Positions 28,222 to 37,288 of a DNA stretch of 64,000 nt are shown here, in pieces. Below the pieces are notes generated by a model. The model did not search any database and was not told the DNA's origin. It worked only from the letters and a program-made list of their open reading frames with translations. The position numbers were made by a program, and so were the translations under genes. Numbering within the stretch: the stretch's first letter is position 1; each line of letters opens with the position of its first letter. The DNA is from Nocardia fluminea. GTDB taxonomy: Bacteria > Actinomycetota > Actinomycetes > Mycobacteriales > Mycobacteriaceae. The DNA is taken from the NCBI RefSeq assembly GCF_002846365.1, contig NZ_PJMW01000002.1:744001-808000 (forward strand). The letters are read 5' to 3'.

Positions 28222-29013
28222 TTAATCTGGCCGCCACCCCCCACCGGGAAGCCCCTCGAGGAGCGCACCGATCGCCTGCGTGAGGCGGTGATCGGTGCCC
28301 GGCGTGATGGTCGACCACACCTGCCCGTCGGGCGCCGTCATCGGCGCTACGACGATCCGGCCGCGCGCGGTGTCGTACACCGCGACCGCGCCAGGGGCTC
28401 GGGTGGTCAGCCCGTCGTGGTGGACTTCGGCGACGATCTCGGTGTAGCCATGGCAGGTGCCGAAGGCCGCGCCGAGCACGGTCGCCTGGTGCGCGTCGAT
28501 ACCGAGCGCATACATCGCGTCCACGTACTGGGAGGTTGTCTCGGCGGCGTCGAGGCGCGCCGCCAGGTCGTCGGCCGCGACGCTCACCGGCGCTACCTCG
28601 GCGGGCGCGCAGGTCGGCAGCGCGGCGAGGAGCAGGCGGGCGAGCTCGCGGTCGGATCCGTCGATGGCATCGGTGGCGATCTCGAAGGTCTCGCCGGTGC
28701 GTACCGCGCTGGCGTGACCGGAACCGCGGCGGGCCAGGCAGATTCGCCGTCGGCCGTCGTCACCGTAGCCACGGGCGACGAGTTCGGCGTCGGGTTGGGC
28801 CAGGGTGTACAGCGCGCCCGCGAGGTCGGGTTCGACATCGCCGTAGGTGTCGAAGATGCCGGTGGCGGTGAGTTCGGCGACCGCGGCGTCGCGGGCCGCG
28901 CGCCAGGCGTCGAAGGTGTCCTGCCGCGGGCCGACGGCGAGTACCAGCGGCAGGGTCTGCACACCGAGCCGTTCGGCGACGGCGAGCAGCGCGTCGTTGG
29001 TGAGCGTGGTCAT
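28222..29013 (-). CDS. ESX secretion-associated chaperone EspG
   Basis: 263 residues from the ATG at 29011-29013. EspG proteins hold newly made PE/PPE pairs in the cytosol and deliver them to the ESX motor. The sequence (MTTLTNDALLAVAERLGVQTLP start, YVDAMYALGIDAHQ, APGAVAVYDTARGRIVVAPM, DHRLTQAIGALLEGLPGGGW end) is EspG-like. The start overlaps the PPE stop by ATGA, so PE-PPE-EspG is a translationally coupled trio. Confidence 0.85.
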   Translation of the reverse strand: MTTLTNDALLAVAERLGVQTLPLVLAVGPRQDTFDAWRAARDAAVAELTATGIFDTYGDVEPDLAGALYTLAQPDAELVARGYGDDGRRRICLARRGSGHASAVRTGETFEIATDAIDGSDRELARLLLAALPTCAPAEVAPVSVAADDLAARLDAAETTSQYVDAMYALGIDAHQATVLGAAFGTCHGYTEIVAEVHHDGLTTRAPGAVAVYDTARGRIVVAPMTAPDGQVWSTITPGTDHRLTQAIGALLEGLPGGGWRPD

Positions 29014-29987
29014 GGCCGTCCTTCCGCGGTGGCGGTGCCGGTCTGCGGAGCGGCGCGCTCGGCGACACCGAGCACCGCCGGCGCGGCCTGGATCTCGCCT
29101 TCGGCGACCAGCTGGTCGGACTCCTCGTAGGCCAGGCCCGCGCGCGGGAAGCGGGCAGCGGAGTCCTGGCCGCCGCCTTGCGCCATCGCACCGGGCACGA
29201 GCGGCGCGGACTGCCCGGCCGGGGTGGTGGTGACCGGCGCCGACTGCGTCGTGGCACCCACCGTGGTCGCGGATTGAACGAAAGTCGGTGCCCGGTAAGC
29301 GGTTTGGACGGGGGCGGGCATCGACGGGAGCATACCGAAGCCGATCGCGCCGACCCCGGGCATCGCCGCGGCACTCGGGGTCGGCGATGCGCTCTGGCCC
29401 GACTTCTCGCCGGTCAGCGCGGTTTCGGGGGCGATCGGTGGCGGCGGCGCGTGCAGCCACGGCGTCGCCAGCGGTTCGGTGGCCGCCTCGTAGCTGCGCA
29501 TCACCCGGGAGGCAACGGCTTTGGCCATGTCGGCGTCGGCGTCGGTCTGCGCCGCGATGGCCTTGATCGGCGCGCCGAGGGCGGTACCGACCTGTTCCAG
29601 CGCCTGCTGCATCGCCGTGATCGCGGCGATGTCGGCGGAGTTGGGCATGGCGATGGCCGCCACCTCGTAGGCGAGGACCTGTGCCTGCATCCTGGCCGCG
29701 TTCGCCGTCGCGGCCGCCGCGGTCTCGAGCAACCACTCGCGCAGCGTCGAGATCCGTTCCCACACCAGCTCGCTGCTCCCGGACTTCCAGGAACCGCGCA
29801 AGGTCTGCAGCACCTGCTCGTAGTCGAGCACGGCCGCGCCGAAGGCCGCGGCCAGCCGCGTCCAGGCGGCGGCCGCGTCGGCCATCGGCATCGGTCCGGC
29901 ACCGGCGGTGAGGTCGGCGGCGAGCTTGTCCGGCTCGCGTGCCTCCCACACCACTCCGGTGAAGCCGGGCTGCGGTGGTTCGATCAT
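29010..29987 (-). CDS. PPE-family protein
   Basis: 325 residues. The N-terminal PPE domain (about 1-175; PPQPGFTGVVWEAREPDKLAADL, with SWKS in place of the WxG turn) is a helical bundle that pairs with PE. A Pro-rich linker and a variable tail follow, with FPRAG at residues 280-284. It overlaps the PE stop by one base (TAATG) and the EspG start by 4 bp. Exported ESX substrate. Confidence 0.85.
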   Translation of the reverse strand: MIEPPQPGFTGVVWEAREPDKLAADLTAGAGPMPMADAAAAWTRLAAAFGAAVLDYEQVLQTLRGSWKSGSSELVWERISTLREWLLETAAAATANAARMQAQVLAYEVAAIAMPNSADIAAITAMQQALEQVGTALGAPIKAIAAQTDADADMAKAVASRVMRSYEAATEPLATPWLHAPPPPIAPETALTGEKSGQSASPTPSAAAMPGVGAIGFGMLPSMPAPVQTAYRAPTFVQSATTVGATTQSAPVTTTPAGQSAPLVPGAMAQGGGQDSAARFPRAGLAYEESDQLVAEGEIQAAPAVLGVAERAAPQTGTATAEGRP

Positions 29988-30289
29988 TATCCGTTGAAGC
30001 CGCTGGTGTTGTCGGTTTCCATCTGGTCGAACTCGCTCACCTGCGCGCGCAAGGTGGCGGCGAGCTTGTTCATCTCGTGCGCGCCGGCCTCGGCGCCGGT
30101 CAGGTAGTCGTCGGCGACGCCGTTGGCCGTGTTCGCGGCGCGCACCGACACCTCCTCGGTCCCGGCCGGTGCCACGTGCAGTGCCGGTGCGACGGCGGCC
30201 AGCTCGGTGGTGAGCCGGTCGGCGATGCCGTCCAGTGCTGCCGCGGCTTTGCTCGCCGCGGCCGAATCGAATTCGAAGGTGTTACTCAT
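29987..30289 (-). CDS. PE-like protein
   Basis: 100 residues forming two predicted helices (FEFDSAAASKAAAALDGIADRL and AEAGAHEMNKLAATLRAQVSEF). It takes the PE position directly before the PPE gene. No classical Pro-Glu at the start, but size, helical hairpin and translational coupling fit the PE role as PPE partner. Confidence 0.75.
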   Translation of the reverse strand: MSNTFEFDSAAASKAAAALDGIADRLTTELAAVAPALHVAPAGTEEVSVRAANTANGVADDYLTGAEAGAHEMNKLAATLRAQVSEFDQMETDNTSGFNG

Positions 30290-30317
30290 CTGCCACTCCT
30301 GTCATGGTCGTGCCGCG

Positions 30318-31682
30318 TCACAGTGAGAGTTCTTTGTCCGGCGGCGCTTCGGTGACCACCGGCTCGGCGGCGCCGACCACCGGGGTCGCCACCCCCGCGA
30401 TCGGTCCGACTACTTCGTCACCGTGGTTGCCGGTGACCAACTGCGAGTGCACGGCCTCGTTGCCGCCGCCCTCCACCGCGCGCGCCATCGGCATGCCCGC
30501 ACCGGCGCCGCCCATCGGCATCATTCCCGGCGACGAGCCGCCGGTCGACGCCGTGGTCGTGTTCGCGCCGCCGGACGTGGTGGCGCCGGTGCCGCCGACC
30601 GCGCCGGTGGCACCGACGGTGGACAGACCACCGGCGCGACCGCCCTGCCACGGACTCAGTGGCGACGACGCCGAGCCGCCGCCGATCGCGCCCACCCCAC
30701 CGATCACGCCGCCACCGCCACCGCCGCCACTCGCGGCGGCCAGTTCCTCGGCGGATTGCTCGCCGCTCGCCGAGATCTCGGTACCGGTGGCCGTCGAGTC
30801 GCCCGCGGTGCTGGTCGACAGCGAACTCACCTGTCCGGCAAGCGAACCGAGTGAGGAGACCGCGGTGCTCGCCGTGCTGATCAACGGCGTGATCAGACTC
30901 ATCAGCTGACTCAGCGACTCACTGCCCGCGTCGACGCCGGAGGGCGCGTTGGTGACCTCGACCTTCTCACCCGCCTGCACCATCTCGCCGCTGCGGGCCA
31001 CCATCTCGGCCTTGGTCTCGGCGGTGATCGCCAATCCCTCGGCCATCGCCTCCATGGTGGCCGCGATCAGCACCGCCTGACCACCCGGCGTGAGCACGTA
31101 GAGCGGCGCGAGCGCGAGGGTGGCCGAGTAGCGGGCGATCACCGCGGCCAGCTTGGCGCCACCGACGGCGACATTGCCCGCGGCCTGGGCGAGCACGGCC
31201 TTCTCCTGGGTGCTCTGGGTGGCGAGCTTGGCGCCGTCGGCCTGTGCCGCGGTCGCTTTGGTGGTGGCCTCCGTCGCCGCGGAGCTCTGCCACAGCTGCA
31301 TCACCGCCTGCAGTGCGGTCGAGCCGAGCGACATGACGGTCTCCAGCACCGAGGTGATATTCGTCAGTGCCTCAGCGGGATTGCTCGACGTGCCGGTGCC
31401 CGACGTCGTGCCGGTGTTGCCGAGCGCACCGGTACCGAACGCGGAGGCCAGCTCGGTGAGCGGCTGCATCAGCGCCGTCAGATCGATCGTCGGCAGCGGC
31501 GGCATTTCCGGCAGCTGGATGAACTCGGGCAGCTGCGGCAGCTGCGGCAACCCCATCGAGCTGAGCGCCTGACTCACCGGCTGATCGAGCATCGGCGCCA
31601 GCGAACTACCACGCAGCAGCTCGAGCACAGTCGGATCGACCGACGCTGCCGCGCCGGCCGAATCTCCCCCTGGATACGTCAT
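30318..31682 (-). CDS. Long T7SS substrate, EspA/EspE-like
   Basis: 454 residues from the ATG at 31680-31682. An N-terminal segment rich in Leu-Pro (LPQLPQLPEFIQLPEMPPLP), then a hydrophobic/helical region (about 150-250) like EspA/EspE-type proteins, and a Gly/Ser/Thr-rich tail with a Gly run (GGGGGGG). No enzyme motif. It follows the EspC-like gene by 2 bp, echoing the mycobacterial espA/espC pairing. Family assignment is by pattern and context only. Confidence 0.55.
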   Translation of the reverse strand: MTYPGGDSAGAAASVDPTVLELLRGSSLAPMLDQPVSQALSSMGLPQLPQLPEFIQLPEMPPLPTIDLTALMQPLTELASAFGTGALGNTGTTSGTGTSSNPAEALTNITSVLETVMSLGSTALQAVMQLWQSSAATEATTKATAAQADGAKLATQSTQEKAVLAQAAGNVAVGGAKLAAVIARYSATLALAPLYVLTPGGQAVLIAATMEAMAEGLAITAETKAEMVARSGEMVQAGEKVEVTNAPSGVDAGSESLSQLMSLITPLISTASTAVSSLGSLAGQVSSLSTSTAGDSTATGTEISASGEQSAEELAAASGGGGGGGVIGGVGAIGGGSASSPLSPWQGGRAGGLSTVGATGAVGGTGATTSGGANTTTASTGGSSPGMMPMGGAGAGMPMARAVEGGGNEAVHSQLVTGNHGDEVVGPIAGVATPVVGAAEPVVTEAPPDKELSL

Positions 31683-31684
31683 CG

Positions 31685-31996
31685 CTACTGATCGACCGCC
31701 GAGATACCCAGCTTGGACGCGCCGTCCGCGCCCTCGTAGGTAGCGGCGGCCTGGGTAGCGGTCAACGCGGTACCCGCGTGCACCGCCGCCAGCTGGGCCA
31801 TCGAGGAGAGATGGTTGGCCTGCGCATACGCGAACGACATCAGGAATTCCTGGCCGATCAGCCCGAAAACGGGCACTGCGGCGGCCATCGTGGCGACCTG
31901 GTCGACCGCGCCTGCCTGGGCGACCCCCGCCGCCATCGTGGCCGAGGCACCCGCGTACGCACGAACTGCATCCGGAACTACCGCAACATGGTTCAT
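31685..31996 (-). CDS. EspC-like (T7SS_ESX_EspC) secreted protein
   Basis: 103 residues, the length of M. tuberculosis EspC. The pattern GLIGQEFLMSFAYAQANH ... LAAVHAGTALTATQAAATYEGAD is that of the small DUF2580/EspC family, helical-hairpin proteins co-exported with EspA-type substrates. Translationally adjacent to the 454-residue substrate. Confidence 0.7.
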   Translation of the reverse strand: MNHVAVVPDAVRAYAGASATMAAGVAQAGAVDQVATMAAAVPVFGLIGQEFLMSFAYAQANHLSSMAQLAAVHAGTALTATQAAATYEGADGASKLGISAVDQ

Positions 31997-32049
31997 GGCT
32001 ATCGTCCAATCTCGAAACAGCCCATGGTGTTTCGTTACTTTATCTACCC

Positions 32050-32062
32050 GTCAGGTACTGAC
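32050..32062 (-). promoter_or_regulatory. Short palindrome upstream of the EspC-like gene
   Basis: GTCAG-TAC-CTGAC (13 nt) lies in the 100-bp, AT-richer gap before the EspC-like gene, next to a TAGATA -10-like element. It suggests a separate promoter with an operator for the EspC/EspA/PE/PPE/EspG/Esx block. Weak evidence. Confidence 0.3.
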
Positions 32063-32096
32063 ACCACACAAATCTGCGGTGAAGATCAGTTGAATC

Positions 32097-32393
32097 TCAC
32101 GTACCGGCCCGGTTGTACGCCGTGACCAGCTCGGCCCGCTCACCGAAGGCACGGTGCGCGGCGGCCTGTGCGGTCTGCACCAGCACGCGCTCGAAATCGG
32201 CCGGCGACAACTTGGCGATCGCCGCGCTGAACTCGAGCCCGACCAGCGCGCCGGCACCGTCGACCGTCGCCGTCACCGCGCCGTCGGGCGAAACCTCCTG
32301 CGCCCTGATGCCATTGGTCGCCTCGGCCAAGTCCTGCAGCCGATAGAGCTGACCCTGCACCTTCGCGATCAGCTCGTCCATGGTCTCGACCAT
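32097..32393 (-). CDS. YbaB/EbfC-family (EspL-like) protein
   Basis: 98 residues from the ATG at 32391-32393 with GGAGG 8 nt upstream. Pattern: an N-terminal helix (MDELIAKVQGQLYRLQDLAE), a central beta sheet (VSPDGAVTATVDGAGALVGLEF) and a C-terminal helix (LVQTAQAAAHRAF), as in YbaB/EbfC dimeric DNA-binding proteins. ESX-1 of mycobacteria includes a YbaB-like protein, EspL (Rv3880c), in a similar position near Esp substrates. Confidence 0.75.
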   Translation of the reverse strand: MVETMDELIAKVQGQLYRLQDLAEATNGIRAQEVSPDGAVTATVDGAGALVGLEFSAAIAKLSPADFERVLVQTAQAAAHRAFGERAELVTAYNRAGT

Positions 32394-32418
32394 CGCCGCG
32401 TCCTCCCCTCTTCGCTCG

Positions 32419-32781
32419 CTAGACCGACCGCAGCCAGCTGTCCGGCTCGGTGTCGTATTCCTGTTCCTCGACGATCTCCGCCGCGGCGACCTCGGCCTCG
32501 GTGGGCAGCCCCGTCGCCGCCAGCAGCGCCGGGTCGAACCCCGCCTCCGCCAGCTGATTCCGACGCGCCAGACCGGCTCGCTTGGCCGACTTCTGGCACA
32601 GTCGCAGGATCTCGGCGGCCAGTTCGGCCGGGTCGCGGCGCATCTGGTCGCGATCCACCGTGATCCCCACCGGCAGACCCTGCTCGGTGGTACGCACCAC
32701 GATCGCACCCGTCACCGACGACGCGCTGAACTCGGTCGGAAACTCCTCCACCGCTCCCCCTTCCGTCTGCCCCGGCATCAT
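32419..32781 (-). CDS. YbaB-like small protein
   Basis: 120 residues from ATG-ATG at 32776-32781. The middle (SSVTGAIVVRTTEQGLPVGITVDRDQM then DPAELAAEILRLCQKSAKRA) follows the YbaB sheet-helix pattern but the first helix is missing, and the rest is an acidic tail. The start overlaps the upstream EspG-like stop by one base (TAATG), and a bona fide YbaB gene follows. The two could form a heterodimer. Family call is tentative. Confidence 0.5.
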   Translation of the reverse strand: MMPGQTEGGAVEEFPTEFSASSVTGAIVVRTTEQGLPVGITVDRDQMRRDPAELAAEILRLCQKSAKRAGLARRNQLAEAGFDPALLAATGLPTEAEVAAAEIVEEQEYDTEPDSWLRSV

Positions 32782-33563
32782 TACGCCCGATCGTCCCTGA
32801 TGGCTCTGACAACTTCCGCGATCTGCGTGTTGATCAGCGAGACCACGCGCCTGCGATCGGCGCCGACGGCCACCCTCGGCGTCCCCGGCACCAGCACGTA
32901 GCGGCCGTCGTCGGTCAGGTCGCGCCAGCCGAGCCGCAACCGCACGATGCCGCGCGGACCGAATCGCGACCAGCCCTGCTCGACATCGATGAACCCGTCC
33001 CGGTCGATCGGCGCCTGCTGAAAGGTCAGCGTCCGCACCGCGGCATCGTCGTCGTAGTGCTGGACCAGCGAGCGGCCGTACGAGTGATCGAGGTGGTCGT
33101 CGGCCGGTTCGTCGAGGCGGATCTCCTGGCCGCGGCCCGCTTCCGCCTCGGGCAGGTGCCCGGCCACTACGTCCCCGAGCGACAACGCATCGTGGCGGGT
33201 GATGATGAATCCCTCCGAGTGGTACAGGGTCCGGCCGGGTCGCTGGCGCACCAGGTAGCCCACGTCGCCCTTGCGCGCCGCGAGCATGCGCACCGAGAAC
33301 GCGGGATCGGTGAGCCGCTCGCCGCCGCCGTACCCACGCACGATCAACCGGATATCGGGATGGGTGAGCGCCTCGATGATGTCGTCGAGCTCGTGGCCCC
33401 AGCGCTGCTTGATCGTCATCCAGTTCTGCTTCAGCGCGTACTCCGCCGCATCGGCGGTGCTCGCCTCGCTGCTGTGGATGAACGGGTCCGGCATGTACTC
33501 CTCGTCGATACCGGCCCACAGCGCGTCGAACTCGTCACCGGTGAATTCCCAGGTCGGCGTCAC
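32781..33563 (-). CDS. EspG-family protein (second in locus)
   Basis: 260 residues, beginning TWEFTGDEFDALWAGIDEEYMPDPF, a start shared with the third EspG-like protein near the right end of the window (TWEFTDVEFKVLWDRLVGGHMPRPL). EspG-type alpha/beta chaperone. It overlaps the long substrate gene before it by ATGA, so it is most likely the dedicated chaperone of that substrate. Confidence 0.7.
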   Translation of the reverse strand: MTPTWEFTGDEFDALWAGIDEEYMPDPFIHSSEASTADAAEYALKQNWMTIKQRWGHELDDIIEALTHPDIRLIVRGYGGGERLTDPAFSVRMLAARKGDVGYLVRQRPGRTLYHSEGFIITRHDALSLGDVVAGHLPEAEAGRGQEIRLDEPADDHLDHSYGRSLVQHYDDDAAVRTLTFQQAPIDRDGFIDVEQGWSRFGPRGIVRLRLGWRDLTDDGRYVLVPGTPRVAVGADRRRVVSLINTQIAEVVRAIRDDRA

Positions 33564-35323
33564 TGTTCCACCACCGGCCGCGCGACGATGGGCGCGTCAC
33601 CGAGCGCTTCGTCCAGGTGGGTCGTCGAGTCGAGGTAGTCGGCCCGCTTGTGTTCCTTCTGCTGGCCCTGACCACCGCCGGCACCACCCATCGGCGACAT
33701 CGGCATGCCACCCATCGGCGAGCCTGCCGCGGACGACGCGACACCCGTGCGGAAGCCCTCCATCCCGGTGGTGGCCGAAGCCCGCGGGAACAGCTTGGAG
33801 GCGCTGTCCAGGCTCGGTGACAGCGGCGCGGCGCCCGCACCGGCGCCACCACCGCCCGCACCCGAGCCGCCGCCGCCACCGCCGCCCTTGCTCGCCGCGC
33901 TGAGCGCCTTCTTGGCCTGGTCCTGGAGTGAACCGAGCGCCGCGGAACCCGGAATACCCGCCAGGGCACTCTGTTCCGCGGCCGAGGTCGCCTGGTCCAC
34001 CGCCGATTGCGCGGCGGAACTCGCCTGTTCGAGGCCGGATTGCAGAGCCGAGGTCAACTGATCGGTCGCGGACGACCCCGTCGATCCCGTCGAACCGGTC
34101 GACCCCAGCGAACCGTTGCCCGTGGTGTCCCCGCTGCCGTTGCCCGCCTGGCTACCGGGCTTCTGCTGCTGGAGCTCCGCCATGGCCTGCTTGAACGCGG
34201 CGGAGGTGTCGCCAGAACCCGAACCGCTTCCTGATCCGGAACCCGAACCCGAACCGGAGCCGCTCCCGCTGCCGGAGCCGCTCCCGCTGCCGGTTCCGTT
34301 GCCAGTTCCGTTGCCGGTTCCGTCTCCGGCGGTCGGCGCGGTCGGGTCGGGCAGCGTGGGGATGTGGCTCGTGGTGCTGTTGAGTCCGGGAACGTAGGTG
34401 TTCCACATGACCTGGCGGCCGTTCTTGGCGCAGGCCTCCTTGTCGGCCTGCGCCTGCGTGCCGTTGGGATCGGAGTAGCAACGGGGCAACATGAGCGCGG
34501 TCGCCAGCCCTTTGGCGGTGGCGTTGATCCAGCCGACGGTGTAATCCAGGGCGGCGGCCACCTGTTTGGTCTGATCGACCAGCAGTCCATTGGCCTCGTG
34601 GTAGGCCGACATCGCCGACATGGCGCGCGTGGCGCCACCCGGGCTGGTCCAGCTCTTCTTGCTCGCTTCGACTTTGGAGTTCAGGTCGTCGAAACCTGTT
34701 TTGAGCCAACCCGCCAGATTTCCCCAGTACAACGCGGAGTGGGCCAGGTTCCCGGGAACCGCCGACAGCGAGTTCATGATCGCCTGGAGCTCGTTGTAGT
34801 TGTAGGCGCCGGGGCTCTCCGCCTTCATGCCGGCCTGATCGAAAGTCTTGCCGTCGGCCAGGACCTTCGGCAGATTGACCGCGGTCGCCACCGCCGGAAA
34901 TTGGAGGACCGTGGGCGGCAGGGGCGTCTTGGCCATGCCCGCGCTCCGGCCCTGCTCGATCTTGGTCCGCAGCGCGTCCAGATCCACCTTGCTGCCGTCC
35001 TCGGCGCCCTTGTAGTGCCGGGCCGCGTCGAGAAAGGTGTTGGCGACATTGTCGAGGACCGTCTCGTGCTTCCCGAGCACGGTCTTGAGCTGGGTCGCTT
35101 TGTTCTCGAACTGCTTCGACAGTTGTTTGCCCGACTCCAGCGAGGAGAACTCGGGCAGATTCGAGACCATGTCCACCTGGGACTTCACCGAGTTGACCCA
35201 GTAGCGGGCATTGTTGGCGGCTTCGACCAGGTTCGGCAGCGCCGACGGCTCGAGCATCAGCGATCCGTCCGAGGCTGCCGAACGCAGCCCCGCCCACTGA
35301 TCCTGCGCCGATGGTCCCGTCAT
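33560..35323 (-). CDS. Long ESX-associated substrate with GS repeats
   Basis: 587 residues. Residues 1-280 are helical (WVNSVKSQVDMVSNLPEFSSLESGKQLSKQFENKATQLKTVLGKHETVLDNVANTF...), followed by a (GS/GN)n run near 340-375 and Gly/Ser-rich sequence. A FPRAS motif (512-516) and a charged C-terminus (KEHKRADYLDSTTHLDEALGDAPI) close it. No enzyme domain recognised. Architecture and the coupled EspG-like gene mark it as a T7SS substrate comparable in layout to EspK/EspB. Its counterpart is the truncated gene at the right end. Confidence 0.6.
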   Translation of the reverse strand: MTGPSAQDQWAGLRSAASDGSLMLEPSALPNLVEAANNARYWVNSVKSQVDMVSNLPEFSSLESGKQLSKQFENKATQLKTVLGKHETVLDNVANTFLDAARHYKGAEDGSKVDLDALRTKIEQGRSAGMAKTPLPPTVLQFPAVATAVNLPKVLADGKTFDQAGMKAESPGAYNYNELQAIMNSLSAVPGNLAHSALYWGNLAGWLKTGFDDLNSKVEASKKSWTSPGGATRAMSAMSAYHEANGLLVDQTKQVAAALDYTVGWINATAKGLATALMLPRCYSDPNGTQAQADKEACAKNGRQVMWNTYVPGLNSTTSHIPTLPDPTAPTAGDGTGNGTGNGTGSGSGSGSGSGSGSGSGSGSGSGSGSGDTSAAFKQAMAELQQQKPGSQAGNGSGDTTGNGSLGSTGSTGSTGSSATDQLTSALQSGLEQASSAAQSAVDQATSAAEQSALAGIPGSAALGSLQDQAKKALSAASKGGGGGGGSGAGGGGAGAGAAPLSPSLDSASKLFPRASATTGMEGFRTGVASSAAGSPMGGMPMSPMGGAGGGQGQQKEHKRADYLDSTTHLDEALGDAPIVARPVVEQ

Positions 35324-35498
35324 GAAGTCGACCCTCCCTGTCCGTACCGGTGTCGCCTCGCGCCCCGCCTGGCACCGCTACCACGACACCGCCGATTCGC
35401 ACGGCTTGCTAACGATTCTACGGTCTGTCACATGAATTACGCATGTACAGCAGCGATCTCACTGGTGGCGATGGCTCGACCATCTCCGGCCAACGCGA

Positions 35499-35975
35499 TC
35501 ACCAGCCCGCGTCGGTAGCGGGTCGCGACGGGTCACGGGACCCGTCCTCTTCGTCGGTCGAGAGCCGTTCCCGCTCAGGCGAGTTGGGCGGCTCCAGCGA
35601 GGCTTCCACCGGCTGCGGAATGGCGAAACCGTCCATGTCGTCGACCAACTCGGTGATCTTGGGCAGGCGGGCGCGTTCGCTCTGGATCGGCGCCATCAGC
35701 GCCTGCGTCTTGCGGGCCACTTCGACCGACGCCTGCTGCGCGGCCTCGGTCACGGCCTTGGCGATCTCGGTGTAGGTGAGGTCGTCGATGTCGGGCGTGA
35801 ACTTCGTCTCGATGACCTTGTAATCGGCGTTGACTGTCACCGTCACCCGTTTGCGCACAGTCGCGCTGGCGATGATCTTGGCGCGGTCCTGCTGGACCTG
35901 CGCGATCGCGCGCATCTGGGTCTGGACTGTCTCGAGGATGTCCGCCATCTGTGCCTTGGCGTGCTCGTTGGCCAT
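35499..35975 (-). CDS. YbaB/EbfC-family protein (second)
   Basis: 158 residues. The first 100 follow the YbaB pattern (helix QMADILETVQTQMRAIAQVQQDRAKI; sheet VRKRVTVTVNADYKVIETKF; helix EIAKAVTEAAQQASVEV). The tail is acidic and Pro-rich (PQPVEASLEPPNSPERERL). It is the first gene after the shared 35-bp promoter element at 36025-36060 and probably opens the substrate operon. Confidence 0.7.
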   Translation of the reverse strand: MANEHAKAQMADILETVQTQMRAIAQVQQDRAKIIASATVRKRVTVTVNADYKVIETKFTPDIDDLTYTEIAKAVTEAAQQASVEVARKTQALMAPIQSERARLPKITELVDDMDGFAIPQPVEASLEPPNSPERERLSTDEEDGSRDPSRPATDAGW

Positions 35976-36024
35976 TCCCGATTCCCTCCGGCTCGCGAGC
36001 CGTCGCGCCCAGCCCGTCGGTTAG

Positions 36025-36060
36025 CGAGCACACCACACCTGGCACACCCACGCAACAGCA
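36025..36060 (-). promoter_or_regulatory. Shared T7SS promoter element, copy 3
   Basis: Minus strand: TTGCGT (36050-36055), a 17-nt spacer, TGTGCT (36027-36032), with GTGTGG just before the -10. The same TTGCGN-N17-TGTGCT arrangement occurs upstream of the giant toxin gene and the WXG100 gene. It lies about 50 bp before the YbaB-like gene. Confidence 0.55.
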
Positions 36061-36072
36061 GGACGGCGTCGG

Positions 36073-37272
36073 TCAGGTCGCCAGACCGACCGTGTGGGTG
36101 CCGGCCGAACCCGCGAGATTCAGCTGGAACCAGGCGGAATCGACGTTGTACACACCCTCAGGAAAGACGCGGGTGAACGCCGCCCTGGCCACCGCCGCGC
36201 GCTCGGCGGCCTCGACCAAGCCGGGGACCGCTTCCTTCTGCGCCTGACTCGCTTTCGCGCCGAGCAAGCCGGTCAGTACGTCGACCACGGTCCTGGTGTC
36301 CCACATGCCGGGGACGGCGGGCGACAGCGCGTCGGCACCGGCCGACGCGCCCCGGTACCAGCGCCCGCCCTCCCACCAGTAGCAGAAAGTCAGCAGACCG
36401 TTCTCGGCGCGGCGGTTGATCACCGGCTCGGCGACCCAGTCGGGGGCACCGAGATAGAAGTCCGGCATCGGGAGGTCTTTGTTGTAGACGGCGTCGAGTT
36501 CCGGTGCGTCCCATACCCCGCCGGAGAGCACCGCCCGGTCGCCCGGGAGCAGGCACAGGGTGGAGCCGCTGTGCTTCGAGCCCTCGAAGACGTGGAAGGC
36601 CGGTGTCACGCGCGGTCCCCACTTGGAACCGACGGCGACGAACGCGGCGGCGATCAGCGCCCACCGCCGGGCCAAAAGATCGAGTGGCGGGAATTCCACG
36701 TCCGGCGCCGAACCGATGGCGGTGCGGCCCGCCGCGGCGTCGGCGCGCGCCTGCTCGGCCGCGGCCAGCGGAGAGCGGATCTGCCGGTTGCCGTGACCGA
36801 CATAGGCGGCCAGCCAGATCGGCAGCCGATCACGCGGATAGATCTCGATGTCGGTGCGGTACACCGTCGGTGGGAAGAGCTGGTCGTCCGGGAACGGGTC
36901 GTCACCGTAGTCGAATTCGACGTTCATCCGGCCCGCGTTGCTCAACGTCAGCAGATAACGCCACCACGGCCCGTCGCCCATCGACGCGGAAAGATGCCGG
37001 TGCTCGCGCAGCAGATCCAGCAGTTCCGGGCTCGGGAACACGCGGGCGAACCGCTCCTGCTCGTCGTGGAACACGACCATCGACACCTCGGCCGCCGCCG
37101 TCATCGCGAAGGATGCCTCGACCTTGGTCCAGCCCGGCGGACCCAACGCCGCCAGCGTTTTCGCGATGCGGTGGCTCAGCGCGGCGGCCCGCTCCGTGAT
37201 CCCGTCGTCGGCGGCCACCACCGTGGTGAGGGTGAATCCGACATCGGGATCCCCGGCCAGCTCGTCAGCCAC
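36073..37272 (-). CDS. Putative immunity protein with YezG-like N-terminal half
   Basis: 399 residues. The first half has the YezG/DUF600 pattern: PPGWTKVEASFAM, a pair of strands (AEVSMVVFHD), then WRYLLTLSNAGRMNVEFDYGDDPFPDDQLFPP and a closing YPRDRLPIWLAAYV. YezG-type proteins neutralise nuclease toxins exported by T7SS (as with YeeF in Bacillus). The second half (about 190-399) is unrecognised. It lies 17 bp after the YwqK gene, downstream of the giant toxin on the same strand. Likely target (inference): the ExK nuclease module. Confidence 0.55.
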   Translation of the reverse strand: MADELAGDPDVGFTLTTVVAADDGITERAAALSHRIAKTLAALGPPGWTKVEASFAMTAAAEVSMVVFHDEQERFARVFPSPELLDLLREHRHLSASMGDGPWWRYLLTLSNAGRMNVEFDYGDDPFPDDQLFPPTVYRTDIEIYPRDRLPIWLAAYVGHGNRQIRSPLAAAEQARADAAAGRTAIGSAPDVEFPPLDLLARRWALIAAAFVAVGSKWGPRVTPAFHVFEGSKHSGSTLCLLPGDRAVLSGGVWDAPELDAVYNKDLPMPDFYLGAPDWVAEPVINRRAENGLLTFCYWWEGGRWYRGASAGADALSPAVPGMWDTRTVVDVLTGLLGAKASQAQKEAVPGLVEAAERAAVARAAFTRVFPEGVYNVDSAWFQLNLAGSAGTHTVGLAT

Positions 37273-37288
37273 TGCGCACTCCTCTTGC

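Noticed and set aside
28222..29949. A 575-residue reading of the EspG frame
   Set aside because: The first 312 residues of that reading overlap the PPE gene in another frame and are Arg-rich noise; the internal ATG with ATGA overlap is the real start.
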